Of a stretch of 64,000 bases of DNA, positions 43,502 to 53,500 are shown one piece after another (position 1 is the stretch's first letter; each line of letters starts with the position of its first letter). The notes under the pieces were generated by a model. That model had not been told where the DNA came from. It saw only the letters and a program-made list of their open reading frames with translations, and made no database searches. The stretch lies in contig NZ_WFKM01000003.1 of assembly GCF_011007365.1 (NCBI RefSeq), forward strand, positions 496,001 to 560,000. Reading direction: 5' to 3'. The translations under genes were made by a program, and so were the position numbers. The stretch comes from Sphingobacterium sp. xlx-96 (GTDB taxonomy: Bacteria; Bacteroidota; Bacteroidia; Sphingobacteriales; Sphingobacteriaceae).

Positions 43502-44377
43502 ATGATAAAATCAATGACAGGATACGGTGTTGGCTCGCGTGAGAATGCGAAGGTTAAATATACCGTAGAAATAAAGTCCTTAAATTCCAAATTTTTAGAG
43601 TTAGGTATACGTTTGCCTAAAGCCGTTTCGGATAAAGAACTAACGCTTCGTGGAGAGTGTGGTAAACTTATTGAAAGAGGTAAGGTGAATATTTTGATTT
43701 CATCGGAATATACAGATCAGACTGCAAAGGCCTCTTCTATCAATGGAGAGCTTTTAAAGAAATATTATGACCAACTTAAGGATATTGCATTGCAGTTAGG
43801 GGAAGCTCAACCGAATTTATTTAGTCTTGCATTGACTATGCCCGAAGTCGTTACGAATAATGAGGATGAAGTAGATGAGGAAGAAGGAAAAGTGTTGTTA
43901 GATGCATTTTATCAAGCGATAGAAAAATTCAATGTATTCAGGGTAGATGAAGGAAAGGTTTTAAAGGCTGATTTGGAGAAAAGAGTACAGTTGATACTAG
44001 ACTATCTGGCAGAGGTTGAATCGGTAGAAGGAAATAGGATACCCCTTATTAGGGAGCGGATTAGTCAATATATGGATGAAGTTGTTGGGAAGGAGAATAT
44101 AGATAAAAATCGCTTTGAGCAAGAGCTGATTTTTTATATCGATAAGCTGGATATCACGGAAGAGAAAGTTCGTTTAAGAAGCCATTGTGGTTATTTCTTA
44201 GAAGCACTGAATGCAGTGGATTCTAATGGTAAGAAGTTAGGATTTATTTCTCAAGAGATGGGGCGGGAGATTAATACGTTGGGTAGTAAGGCTAATAATG
44301 CTGGTATACAGCAAATCGTTGTTCGAATGAAAGAAGAGTTAGAAAAAATTAAAGAACAATTATTAAATGTCCTCTAA
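43502..44377 (+). CDS. YicC/YloC family endoribonuclease
   Basis: A 291-residue cytosolic RNase-family protein, starting MIKSMTGYGVGSRENAK, the conserved family N-terminus. The second domain (about residues 220-291) has YIDKLDITEEKVRLRSHCGYF and KKLGFISQEMGREINTLGSKANNA, the DUF1732 block with conserved acidic metal ligands. Next gene gmk overlaps by 11 bp; yicC-gmk linkage is common in bacteria. Promoter sits 3 bp upstream of the ATG. Confidence 0.92.
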   Translation: MIKSMTGYGVGSRENAKVKYTVEIKSLNSKFLELGIRLPKAVSDKELTLRGECGKLIERGKVNILISSEYTDQTAKASSINGELLKKYYDQLKDIALQLGEAQPNLFSLALTMPEVVTNNEDEVDEEEGKVLLDAFYQAIEKFNVFRVDEGKVLKADLEKRVQLILDYLAEVESVEGNRIPLIRERISQYMDEVVGKENIDKNRFEQELIFYIDKLDITEEKVRLRSHCGYFLEALNAVDSNGKKLGFISQEMGREINTLGSKANNAGIQQIVVRMKEELEKIKEQLLNVL

Positions 44378-44951
44378 TCCGATGCGTAAAAAGTTAATAA
44401 TATTTTCTGCCCCATCGGGTGCAGGTAAAACTACCATAGTTAGATATCTGTTAAGTAAATACAGTGATAAACTTGAGTTTTCCATATCTGCAAGTACAAG
44501 AGATCCTCGTGGAACGGAAGAGAACGGAAAAGATTACTACTTTATTTCAAAAGATGATTTTTTGCATAAAGTAGCAAAGCAAGAGTTTATCGAATTCGAA
44601 GAAGTGTATTCGGGTACCTACTATGGGACATTGCGTTCGGAGCTGGATCGCATATGGTCTGCGGGTAAAAGTGTTATTTTTGACATCGATGTAGTGGGTG
44701 GTCTGCGGTTGAAATCTAAATTTCCAGAAGAAGCTTTGGCAATTTTTGTAAATCCGCCATCACTTGAGGTTCTTAAAGACCGTTTATCCGGGCGAGGTAC
44801 TGATTCTGAGGAAAAGTTGAAGGAGCGATTTGCTAAAGCAGAGTTGGAATTGAGCTATGCAAATAAGTTTGATGTGATCTTAAACAACTTTGATCTGGAT
44901 ACAGCGTGCAAAGAGGCAGAAAAGCTTGTGTTGGATTTTCTAAATAAGTAA
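44367..44951 (+). CDS. gmk: Guanylate kinase
   Basis: Phosphorylates GMP to GDP. P-loop FSAPSGAGKT (about residues 14-23), SISASTRDPRGTEENGKDYY (GMP-binding), VYSGTYYGTLRSELD and SLEVLKDRLSGRGTDS are all typical. The start at 44367 overlaps the yicC end by 11 bp; a start at 44382 (MRKKL) would fit equally and give 189 aa. nadD starts on the last base of its stop codon. Confidence 0.96.
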   Translation: MSSNPMRKKLIIFSAPSGAGKTTIVRYLLSKYSDKLEFSISASTRDPRGTEENGKDYYFISKDDFLHKVAKQEFIEFEEVYSGTYYGTLRSELDRIWSAGKSVIFDIDVVGGLRLKSKFPEEALAIFVNPPSLEVLKDRLSGRGTDSEEKLKERFAKAELELSYANKFDVILNNFDLDTACKEAEKLVLDFLNK

Positions 44952-45532
44952 TGGAGAAAAGAAAGGTTGGACTTTTTTTTGGTTCTTTTAATCCGATCCA
45001 TGTAGGTCATTTAATTATTGCTAATTATATGACTCAATATACGGACCTTGATGAGGTATGGTTTGTTATTTCTCCCCAGAACCCGTTTAAGGACAAAAAA
45101 AGTCTAGGAAATATGTATGACCGCCTTGAAATGGTCAATCTGGCTATAGAGGGCGCAGACAAACTGCGTGCGTCTGATATCGAATTCAGTCTTCCGCAAC
45201 CTTCCTATACGATTGATACCTTAACTTATTTGACAGAAAGATTTCCCCATAAGGAGTTCATGCTCATTATGGGGGAAGATAACCTTATTGGGTTGCACAA
45301 GTGGAAAAATGCGGATGTATTATTAAGAGACTACCGCATTTTAGTATATCCAAGACCCGGATATGACGCCGGTGAATGGCGTAAACACCCCTCTGTCACA
45401 TTGACAGATACACCACACATGGAGCTGTCGTCTACTTTTATTAGAGGGGCGATCAAGGATAAAAAAGATATAAAATTTCTCGTCCCTGATCGCGTGTTAG
45501 AATTTATTGATAAAAAAGGATTATACCTTTAA
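44951..45532 (+). CDS. nadD: Nicotinate-nucleotide adenylyltransferase
   Basis: Adenylates nicotinate mononucleotide in NAD synthesis. Nucleotidyltransferase motifs: GLFFGSFNPIHVGHL (residues 7-21, HxGH) and LSSTFIRGAIKD (about 155-166, the SSTxIR motif). 193 aa. Coupled to gmk with a 1-bp overlap of stop and start. Convergent with kduD. NAD genes nadA/nadB sit elsewhere in the window. Confidence 0.94.
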   Translation: MEKRKVGLFFGSFNPIHVGHLIIANYMTQYTDLDEVWFVISPQNPFKDKKSLGNMYDRLEMVNLAIEGADKLRASDIEFSLPQPSYTIDTLTYLTERFPHKEFMLIMGEDNLIGLHKWKNADVLLRDYRILVYPRPGYDAGEWRKHPSVTLTDTPHMELSSTFIRGAIKDKKDIKFLVPDRVLEFIDKKGLYL

Positions 45533-45535
45533 TCA

Positions 45536-46306
45536 CTATCTACCCATCCAGCCCCCGTCTACGGTTAAAATGGTGCCGTGTACATAGTCGGAAGCAGCAG
45601 AAGCTAAGAATACAGCAGGTCCTTTAAAATCATCTACCTCACCCCATCTTCCTGCAGGAATACGACTAAGGATCGACGCCGAACGGTCGGCATCCTCTCG
45701 CAAAGCTTCAGTATTGTCTGTGGCAATATATCCTGGAGCGATGGCGTTTACATTGACTCCTTTAGAAGCCCATTCGTTTGCAAAAGCTTTGGTTAGAGAC
45801 CCGATAGCACCCTTGGATGCTGCATATCCAGGAACATTAATACCACCTTGAAAAGTGAGTAACGAGGCTGTAAATACAATTTTTCCGGAACCTCGAGCAA
45901 TCATTTCTTTTCCTATTTCCCGCGTTAATATAAATTGTGCGTTCTGATTGATTTCTATAATTTGATCCCAATATTCATCCGGATGCTCGGCCGCAGGTTT
46001 GCGTAAAATATTCCCAGCATTATTGAACAGGATGTCAATTACAGGGTGTTCTTTTTTGACAAGCTCAATAAAGTTATATAAGCTTTTTCGGTCGGAAAAA
46101 TCGCATTGGTAGGCATAGAATTTACGACCTAAGGATTTTATAGATTTTTCTACGGCAGAATTGCTTAATTCTAAGCTGGCGGATACGCCAATAATGTCGG
46201 CACCGGCTTCTGCTAATGCTTCTGCGAGTGCTTTTCCAATTCCCCGTTTACAGCCGGTGACTAAAGCTACTTTTCCAGATAGGTCAAAAGATGTTAGAAT
46301 AGACAT
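45536..46306 (-). CDS. kduD: 2-deoxy-D-gluconate 3-dehydrogenase / KduD
   Basis: A short-chain dehydrogenase of 256 aa (TGCKRGIGKALAEA, catalytic YAASKG at about residues 150-155, NAG at 92-94) that reduces 5-keto-4-deoxyuronate-derived diketo acid in pectin or glycosaminoglycan breakdown. Assignment to KduD rests on SDR signature plus context with kduI and DUF4861. Last gene of a three-gene minus-strand operon, 9 bp after the DUF4861 gene. Confidence 0.88.
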   Translation of the reverse strand: MSILTSFDLSGKVALVTGCKRGIGKALAEALAEAGADIIGVSASLELSNSAVEKSIKSLGRKFYAYQCDFSDRKSLYNFIELVKKEHPVIDILFNNAGNILRKPAAEHPDEYWDQIIEINQNAQFILTREIGKEMIARGSGKIVFTASLLTFQGGINVPGYAASKGAIGSLTKAFANEWASKGVNVNAIAPGYIATDNTEALREDADRSASILSRIPAGRWGEVDDFKGPAVFLASAASDYVHGTILTVDGGWMGR

Positions 46307-46315
46307 AGTATTATA

Positions 46316-47437
46316 TTATTTCAATTTAACTTTAAGAGGGATCTGAAGTGATTCCGAGTAATCTTCAACAAAATCTTCCCAATCCGCAAAAGAGCTTATT
46401 TTTCCAGCCTTGTTCCAGGCGGCCCCATTGTAATAGGTAAGCGGGGTATGGTTTTTTACAATTGTTTTCAAGAGAAATTGCTTGTTTTCATTTGGTAAAA
46501 ATGTGACTTTTCTCTTTGGGATGATAAGAGCCGTTCCTGTTTGTCCGAAGTTTTTGATTTCAGGTTCCCAGTAGGCTAACGTATTATTTTCCTGATCGAA
46601 TTCGTATTTAGGATTAGTTTCATTACGTTTTGCTAATCCCAGTACGATAGGTGTGTTTTTAGCAGCATTGTTCGTAAGATCTATAGTGATCTTGTTGAAG
46701 TTCTTGCCAGCATCTAGACTTATCGTTTTAGAAAGAGAAATATGTTGACCATCGAAATCCTCTGTTTCAAAACTAAGTTTAAATGTCGTACGTAAGGGGC
46801 CATTGTCCAATATCTGAAACTTCCTATAATGTTTCGTGTAATGGACCTGATCTCCGAAAAAAAGAGCCATATCTCCTGCTCCAAGTGTTTGTCCGACAGA
46901 ATAGTAGTCTAAACCATCTCCATGATCCTTATGATAGTCTTCACTTTTGTACCATTTATCGATGATTAGGTCTTTGGTTCTTTTGGACCAATAATCCATA
47001 CCTTGCGCGTCATCTCCCCTACCTTCCAGGGCTTTGCCATACAATCTAAACGCAACGACATCATTTTCCCAAGCGAAATCATCGAAGCGCTCTGGAACGT
47101 ATCGGGCATAGGTTTTAGGTTGAATAAAAGTGGGATTTTCTTTTTTTATGACCAGTTGGAGCGTGCCTTTGGCTGTTATATCTACTTGGATCAGTACATT
47201 TTTGATTTCTGTGCCCCCTAGTTTTTCGAGTTGATAGGGATACACGGTTTCCGAATTTTTTTCCACCACATTGAAAATACTGTCTACCGTAAAATGGCGA
47301 CTAAATTGCTTATAGGGTATAGAGATGATTTCCAATCTGCCTTTGTCGGAAGTGTTTGTAATCTCGATAACTTTTTGTGCTTGGGCCAAAGAATAGCTTA
47401 GGCAGCCTATCGCCAGTGTAAAAAGAATAGCCTTCAT
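46316..47437 (-). CDS. DUF4861 family exported protein
   Basis: A 373-residue protein with a signal peptide (MKAILFTLAIGCLSYSLAQAQ). The mature part is beta-rich, with FDDFAWENDVVAFRLYGKAL, GMDYWSKR, LDYYSVGQTLGAGDMALF and KTISLDAGKNFNKITI, matching DUF4861. Biochemical role unknown to me; the family often accompanies uronate-degradation genes. Between kduI (upstream, 19-bp gap) and kduD (downstream, 9 bp). Confidence 0.85.
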   Translation of the reverse strand: MKAILFTLAIGCLSYSLAQAQKVIEITNTSDKGRLEIISIPYKQFSRHFTVDSIFNVVEKNSETVYPYQLEKLGGTEIKNVLIQVDITAKGTLQLVIKKENPTFIQPKTYARYVPERFDDFAWENDVVAFRLYGKALEGRGDDAQGMDYWSKRTKDLIIDKWYKSEDYHKDHGDGLDYYSVGQTLGAGDMALFFGDQVHYTKHYRKFQILDNGPLRTTFKLSFETEDFDGQHISLSKTISLDAGKNFNKITIDLTNNAAKNTPIVLGLAKRNETNPKYEFDQENNTLAYWEPEIKNFGQTGTALIIPKRKVTFLPNENKQFLLKTIVKNHTPLTYYNGAAWNKAGKISSFADWEDFVEDYSESLQIPLKVKLK

Positions 47438-47456
47438 ATTTAACTACTTGGAGGTT

Positions 47457-48302
47457 TTACCTTAAATCTGTTATTGGACTTTTATCCATATCGTCATAAT
47501 CCATGTTTTCTCCAGCCATTCCCCATATAAATGTATAATTGCTTGTGCCTGCACCAGAGTGTATAGACCAAGGAGGCGATATGACAGCCTGTTCATTTTG
47601 CATCCAGATGTGTCTCGTTTCGTCTATAGGTCCCATAAAGTGGGATACGGCTTGTCCTTCTGGTACTTCGAAGTAGAAATAGACTTCCATACGACGGTCA
47701 TGTGTATGGGAGGGCATCGTGTTCCATACCGATCCGGATTTTAATTCAGTCATTCCCATCTGTAACTGACAGGTTTGTATTACAGTGTGTAGTAGCATCT
47801 GGTTAATCGTGCGGTGATTAGCCGTTTCCATACTTCCCAACTCAATTTTGTTTGCTTCAGCTTTGGTGATGCGCTTGGTCGGAAAGCTTTGATGCGCAGG
47901 CGTAGAATTTAAATAAAATTTAGCCGGACTATTACTGTTATTACTACTGAAGTAGACCTCTTTAGCGCCCTTTCCAATGTATAGGGCTTCTTTGGTGTCT
48001 AGATTGTAGGTCTGTCCGTCTACTTCGACAACGCCAGCTCCCCCGACATTGATAATGCCCAACTCTCTACGTGCAAGAAAATAGGGCTCTTTCAATAACG
48101 GTTCTATGGTGTCAAGTTTGATTTTATGACTTATAGGAAAGGCTCCTCCGGCCATGTATCGGTCATAATGGCTATAGACAAAATGAATCTTGTCTTCAAA
48201 GAATAGTTTATCGATTAAAAAGTTTTGACGGAGCCCGTTTGTATCCAATGATTTGGTTTCGTTGGGTCCAATTGCATACCTGGATTCAAATGTTATTGAC
48301 AT
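47457..48302 (-). CDS. kduI: 5-dehydro-4-deoxy-D-glucuronate isomerase
   Basis: Isomerises 5-keto-4-deoxyuronate, the monomer released by pectate lyases. A 281-aa cupin; metal-binding histidines fit MPSHTHDRRMEVYFYFE (HxH, Glu) and SPPWSIHSGAG. NVGGAGVVEVDG and RHIWMQNEQAVI are conserved. First gene of the three-gene kduI-DUF4861-kduD unit. No lyase, transporter or SusC/D is nearby in this window. Confidence 0.93.
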   Translation of the reverse strand: MSITFESRYAIGPNETKSLDTNGLRQNFLIDKLFFEDKIHFVYSHYDRYMAGGAFPISHKIKLDTIEPLLKEPYFLARRELGIINVGGAGVVEVDGQTYNLDTKEALYIGKGAKEVYFSSNNSNSPAKFYLNSTPAHQSFPTKRITKAEANKIELGSMETANHRTINQMLLHTVIQTCQLQMGMTELKSGSVWNTMPSHTHDRRMEVYFYFEVPEGQAVSHFMGPIDETRHIWMQNEQAVISPPWSIHSGAGTSNYTFIWGMAGENMDYDDMDKSPITDLR

Positions 48303-48493
48303 GATTATTTATATTGTTTGAAATCGTACGAAGCTTAAATATAGCCAAGATAGTTTGTAAACAGCAATCTGGGGTTAGTAAATTCACGGGATCGTTTGCG
48401 TAAAGAGGTTGAAAATAGTTTCTCCTGTGTCAGCAAATGAAAGGGAGTCAATATATAGTAGTGTGGGATTATATTATTTATTACCTTAGCTCT

Positions 48494-49276
48494 ATGACAA
48501 AGAAGCAACCAACAATACTTGTAATAAATGACGATGGGATAACGGCTCCGGGAATAAAGGTGCTGCTTGAGGAGATGAAAAAGCTCGGTCGGGTTATCGT
48601 GGTAGCCCCTGATGGCCCTCAGTCTGGTATGGGGCATGCAATAACAATTGGTAAGCCACTAAGGCTTGATAAGATAGATCTTTACGAAGGAGTAGAAATG
48701 TATAAATGTTCAGGTACTCCAGTAGACTGTGTAAAGCTTGCGGTAAACCGTATTTTTAAGGGCAATAAGCCGGATTTATGTGTTTCTGGGATCAATCATG
48801 GGTTAAATTATTCAATCAATGTCCTATATTCAGGTACGATGTCTGCAGCGGTGGAAGGCGCCATAGAAGCGATTCCTTCTATCGGTTTTTCTCTGGATGA
48901 CTTTTCGCATACAGCTGATTTTTCACATTGTAGACCTTATATAGGGGCTATCGCTGAGCAGGTGTTAACTAATGGTTTGCCCAAAGGAACTTTACTTAAT
49001 GTTAATTTTCCTCATATTGACAAAGAAATTAAAGGAATAAAGATTTGTAGACAGGCTAATGGTCATTGGATTGAAGAGTTTGAACACCGATTGGATCCTT
49101 ATAACAGAGAGTATTTTTGGCTGACGGGGCAGTTTGAATGGAGCGATCGAGGTGAGGATACAGATGTTTTTGCATTGAAGAATGGTTATGTATCTGTCGT
49201 GCCCACCCAGTTTGATATGACAGCGCATCATGCTATTCAAGAGCTGAACTCTTGGAGCTTTAATTTTAAAAATTAA
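48494..49276 (+). CDS. surE: 5'/3'-nucleotidase SurE
   Basis: A metal-dependent phosphatase for nucleoside monophosphates. From ATG 48494 (MTKKQPTILVINDDGITAPG, 260 aa) the N-terminus is the classic SurE DD motif; GMGHAIT, CSGTPVDCVKLAVNR and SGINHGLNYSINVLYSGT follow. An upstream ATG at 48437 would add a 19-residue non-homologous tail, so I reject it. Next gene starts 1 bp after the stop. Confidence 0.93.
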   Translation: MTKKQPTILVINDDGITAPGIKVLLEEMKKLGRVIVVAPDGPQSGMGHAITIGKPLRLDKIDLYEGVEMYKCSGTPVDCVKLAVNRIFKGNKPDLCVSGINHGLNYSINVLYSGTMSAAVEGAIEAIPSIGFSLDDFSHTADFSHCRPYIGAIAEQVLTNGLPKGTLLNVNFPHIDKEIKGIKICRQANGHWIEEFEHRLDPYNREYFWLTGQFEWSDRGEDTDVFALKNGYVSVVPTQFDMTAHHAIQELNSWSFNFKN

Positions 49277-49277
49277 C

Positions 49278-49538
49278 ATGAAGGATTCTTTTTGGTTGGG
49301 GGGATTAGTCGGTGTTGCAGCGCCGGCGCTGGCTTATATACTCTCAAATTACACAAGCCTACAGACAAGTTTTTTTGTAGATAAGCCAATAGCAATATAT
49401 GTGATTGCAGCATTGATTAATCTAATAACGGTCCGTTTTACCTATAGAGGAGGAAAGGAAACTTTTGCTAAAGGGATTATTTTTGTAACGTTTATAGCGA
49501 TGCTTATTTTGGTCGTCACTGCAAAATTGAAAATATAA
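49278..49538 (+). CDS. Small membrane protein, 86 aa
   Basis: I do not recognise a family. The protein has three hydrophobic stretches (about residues 6-24, 38-57, 65-83), so is likely integral in the membrane, with a short basic loop (RFTYRGGKETFAKG). Placed in tight order between surE (1 bp) and mqnD (14 bp), so it is probably cotranscribed. Reading frame and coding bias look real. Confidence 0.65.
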   Translation: MKDSFWLGGLVGVAAPALAYILSNYTSLQTSFFVDKPIAIYVIAALINLITVRFTYRGGKETFAKGIIFVTFIAMLILVVTAKLKI

Positions 49539-49552
49539 AAGAATATTAGTAC

Positions 49553-50428
49553 ATGAAATTAAGTTTAGGTTTTTCCCCCTGTCCAAACGATACCTATATT
49601 TTTGATGCATTAATTCACCACAAGATCGATAGTGGAGACTTGGAGTTTGAAGTGGAGTACCATGATGTAGAGACCTTAAATCACAAGGCTTTTCAGGGCG
49701 AATTGGCCATTACCAAACTGAGTTACCATGCTTTTGCTTATGCCATTGAAGATTATGAACTATTGGATGCAGGAAGTGCGTTGGGATTTGGTGTAGGGCC
49801 TTTGTTAATTACTCACAATAGAGAGTTGGCAGAAGAGTTAAGAGAATACGCCGGTGGGGAATTGCCAGAACGATTAAAAAACTTGACTGTAGCGATTCCT
49901 GGAAAGTATACCACCGCAAACTTTCTATTGGGTTTAGCTTTCCCTGATTTGCAGCATAGGAAAGAGGTTGTTTTTTCTGATGTGGAGCGAGCTGTAGCTG
50001 AGCATGAAGTTGATTTAGGTTTGATTATTCACGAAAATAGATTTACTTATCAGGACAAGGGACTACATAAGGTGGTCGACTTAGGTGATTTTTGGGAAAA
50101 GACAACGGGTAGCCCTATACCGTTGGGAGGTATTGTGGTGCGTAGAGGCCTGCCAAAAGAAATTAAGGAAAAAGTAAATCGTCTGATACATGAAAGCGTA
50201 GAGTACGCATTTGCACATCCAAAATCTGGAATTGACTATATTCGTAGTCATGCTCAGGAGATGGATGAAGCAGTAATGTATAAGCACATCGAACTGTATG
50301 TGAATATGTATTCGTCCGATTTAGGCCGCACCGGAAGAGCTGCAATAGAAAAAATGTTTGAACAAGCTAAGGTGCTAAAATTGATTCCTGAAACGGATAA
50401 AAACATCTTTTTGACAGAAAGACGATAA
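49553..50428 (+). CDS. mqnD: 1,4-dihydroxy-6-naphthoate synthase
   Basis: A 291-residue enzyme of the futalosine route to menaquinone. The N-terminus SLGFSPCPNDTYIFDAL and the segments AITKLSYHAFAY, GFGVGPLLIT, VAIPGKYTTANFLL and LIIHENRFTYQDKGL are typical of MqnD. The presence of mqnD suggests that this organism makes menaquinone by the futalosine pathway; mqnA/B/C are not in the window. Confidence 0.92.
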   Translation: MKLSLGFSPCPNDTYIFDALIHHKIDSGDLEFEVEYHDVETLNHKAFQGELAITKLSYHAFAYAIEDYELLDAGSALGFGVGPLLITHNRELAEELREYAGGELPERLKNLTVAIPGKYTTANFLLGLAFPDLQHRKEVVFSDVERAVAEHEVDLGLIIHENRFTYQDKGLHKVVDLGDFWEKTTGSPIPLGGIVVRRGLPKEIKEKVNRLIHESVEYAFAHPKSGIDYIRSHAQEMDEAVMYKHIELYVNMYSSDLGRTGRAAIEKMFEQAKVLKLIPETDKNIFLTERR

Positions 50429-50488
50429 TAAAGTAATAGGACTATAAAAAAAAACATTATAAGAGTGAAAGTTCTCATTTCGAATAAG

Positions 50489-50496
50489 TAAATTTG
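50489..50496 (+). promoter_or_regulatory. -7 promoter element for secA
   Basis: TAAATTTG matches TAnnTTTG, giving a leader of about 75 nt before the ATG at 50573. Confidence 0.45.
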
Positions 50497-50572
50497 CCCG
50501 GTTAGTGCCAAAATGTCCTAATTATTTGTTTGGATTCAATTTTGTGCATGTGGAAAGAGATAAAAAAAAATT

Positions 50573-53500
50573 ATGTTAAAATTCTTAAGTAAACTATTTG
50601 GTAGCAAGTCCGAGCGTGATATCAAAGCTATTCAACCTTATGTAAATAAGATTAAAGATGAATATAGCAAGCTAACCAATCTATCACATGACGAGCTTCG
50701 TGCCAAAACAATTGAATTTAAAGCACGTATTCAGGAATATTTAAAGGAAATCGATGCAGAGATTGCCGAATTAAAGAACAAGTCCGACGATACCAATACA
50801 GACATGTCTGCCAAAACGGAAGTTTATGAGAAGATTGACAAGCTAACAAAAGACCGAGATAAAAAACTAGAGGAAATATTATTAGAGATATTGCCAGAGG
50901 CATTTGCAGTGGTCAAAGACACAGCACGCCGTCTTACCGAAAACTCGGTGCTGGAGGTGACTGCTTCAGATTTTGATAGAGAACTGGCTGCTCGTAAGGC
51001 AAATGTTACTATTCAGGGCGATAAGGCCTTATGGAGCAATTCTTGGATTGCTGCCGGAAATGAAGTGAAATGGAACATGGTACATTATGATGTACAGTTG
51101 ATCGGTGGTATTGTTTTGCATCAAGGTAAGATTGCAGAGATGTCTACGGGTGAAGGTAAGACGTTAGTAGGTACGCTACCGACTTATTTAAATGCCTTAT
51201 CAGGTCAGGGTGTGCATATCGTAACCGTCAATGATTACCTAGCTAAGCGTGACTCGGAGTGGAATGGTCCGCTTTTCGAATTCCATGGCTTGAGCGTAGA
51301 TTGTATTGACAAACACCAACCAAACTCTCCACAACGTCGCGATGCATACAAGTGTGATATCGTATACGGTACTAACAACGAATTTGGTTTTGATTATTTG
51401 CGTGACAATATGACGCAAACACCAGACGCCATGGTACAACGCAAATTGCATTTTGCGATGATCGATGAGGTCGACTCTGTGTTAATTGATGATGCACGTA
51501 CGCCATTGATTATCTCTGGACCTATCCCTATGGGCGATCAACACGAATTCTATCAGTTGAAGCCGAGAATCGAGCGCTTAGTAAACGCACAAAAAGCATA
51601 TATTAATACCGTATTTAACGAAGCAAAGAAAGCAATTGCTGCAGGTGATACAGATCCTGAAGCTGGAGGACTGGCTTTATTCCGCTCTTTCAGGGGCTTA
51701 CCTAAAAATAAGGCGTTAATCAAGTTCTTAAGTGAAGGGAATCATCGTCAGATTTTGCAAAAGGTGGAAAATTACTATATGCAAGAGCAAAATCGTCATA
51801 TGCCTAAGGCAGACAAAGAGCTTTTCTTTGTTATCGATGAGAAGAATAACCAGGTGGAGCTTACTGAAAAAGGTATTGAGCTTATCACCGCTTCTGGTGA
51901 GGACCCTAGTTTCTTTATTCTTCCGGATGTCGGTTCTGAAATTGCAGATATTGAGAAATCAACAGCTTCACTGGAAGAAAAAGCTGCGCGCAAAGAAGAG
52001 TTGTTACGCGATTACTCGATAAAAGCAGAGCGTATCCATTCTATAAATCAATTATTGAAGGCATATACCCTATTTGAGCGCGATGATCAGTATATCGTGG
52101 ATGAAGGTAAGGTCAAGATCGTAGATGAGCAGACTGGTCGTATAATGGATGGTCGTCGTTATTCCGATGGTTTGCATCAAGCGATAGAAGCGAAAGAAAA
52201 TGTAAAAGTAGAGGATGCGACTCAAACCTATGCTACGGTAACATTACAAAATTATTTCCGTATGTACCATAAATTGTCTGGTATGACGGGTACAGCATCC
52301 ACAGAGGCTGGCGAGCTTTGGGAAATATATAAATTAGATGTTGTTGAAATCCCAACAAATAGAGGGATTCAACGTCATGATAGAGAGGATTTTATCTATC
52401 GTACAGCGCGAGAAAAGTATAATGCAGTAGCTCAAGAAATACAAAATTTAACAGAACAAGGTAGACCTGTGCTTGTTGGTACGACTTCTGTCGAAATTTC
52501 AGAGTTATTGAGCCGGATGTTAAAACTTAGAGGAATTAAGCATAATGTATTAAATGCTAAGTTGCACCAGCGAGAGGCAGAAATTGTGGCCGAAGCAGGA
52601 CATCCAGGACAAGTAACAATCGCTACGAATATGGCTGGTCGGGGTACGGATATTAAACTGACAGAAGAGGTTATCAATGCTGGTGGGTTGGCTATTGTCG
52701 GTACAGAACGCCACGAATCCCGTCGTGTCGATAGACAGTTGAGAGGTCGTGCAGGACGTCAAGGTGATCCTGGCTCTTCACAGTTTTTCGTTTCATTGGA
52801 GGATCCATTAATGCGTTTATTTGCATCAGAGCGAATTTCAAATATTATGGTGAAGATGGGCGTCGAAGAAGGCGAGGTTATGCAACACAGTATGTTGACC
52901 AAATCCATTGAGCGTGCTCAACGTAAAGTGGAGGAAAATAACTTTGGTATTCGTAAGCGTCTGTTGGAGTATGATGATGTGATGAATTCACAGCGTACCG
53001 TAATTTACACGAAGCGTAAGAATGCTTTATTTGGAGAACGCTTGGATGTTGACTTGAACAATGCTATCTATGATGTGGTAGAAGATGTTGTTACAGAATC
53101 CAAAGAAGGAGGTTCATATGAAGAGTTCCAAATTGAGGTGATTCGTTTATTTGCTGTTGATCCGGCAGTGACTAGTGAAGAATTTACTTCTAGTAGTATT
53201 CCAGTATTAACAGACAAACTTTTTGATCAGATCATAAGTCATTATGAGCAAAAGGCAAAACATATAGCTGCGCAGACCTTACCGGTGCTAACAAATGTAA
53301 TGGCTGAACGAGGAGATATGATTGAAAATATCGTTGTCCCTTTCACAGATGGTATTCGTGGCATACAAGTTGCGACGAATCTTAAAAAGGCGATTGAGAC
53401 GGAAGGTAAAGAAGTATTCCGTTCTTTTGAAAAAGGCGTCGTTCTAGCTTTGATAGACGAAGCTTGGAAGGAACATTTGCGTGAGATGGATGATTTGAAA

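Noticed and set aside
48437..48493. SurE from ATG at 48437
   Set aside because: The 19 added residues have no match to SurE, which starts with the DD motif after MTKKQP.
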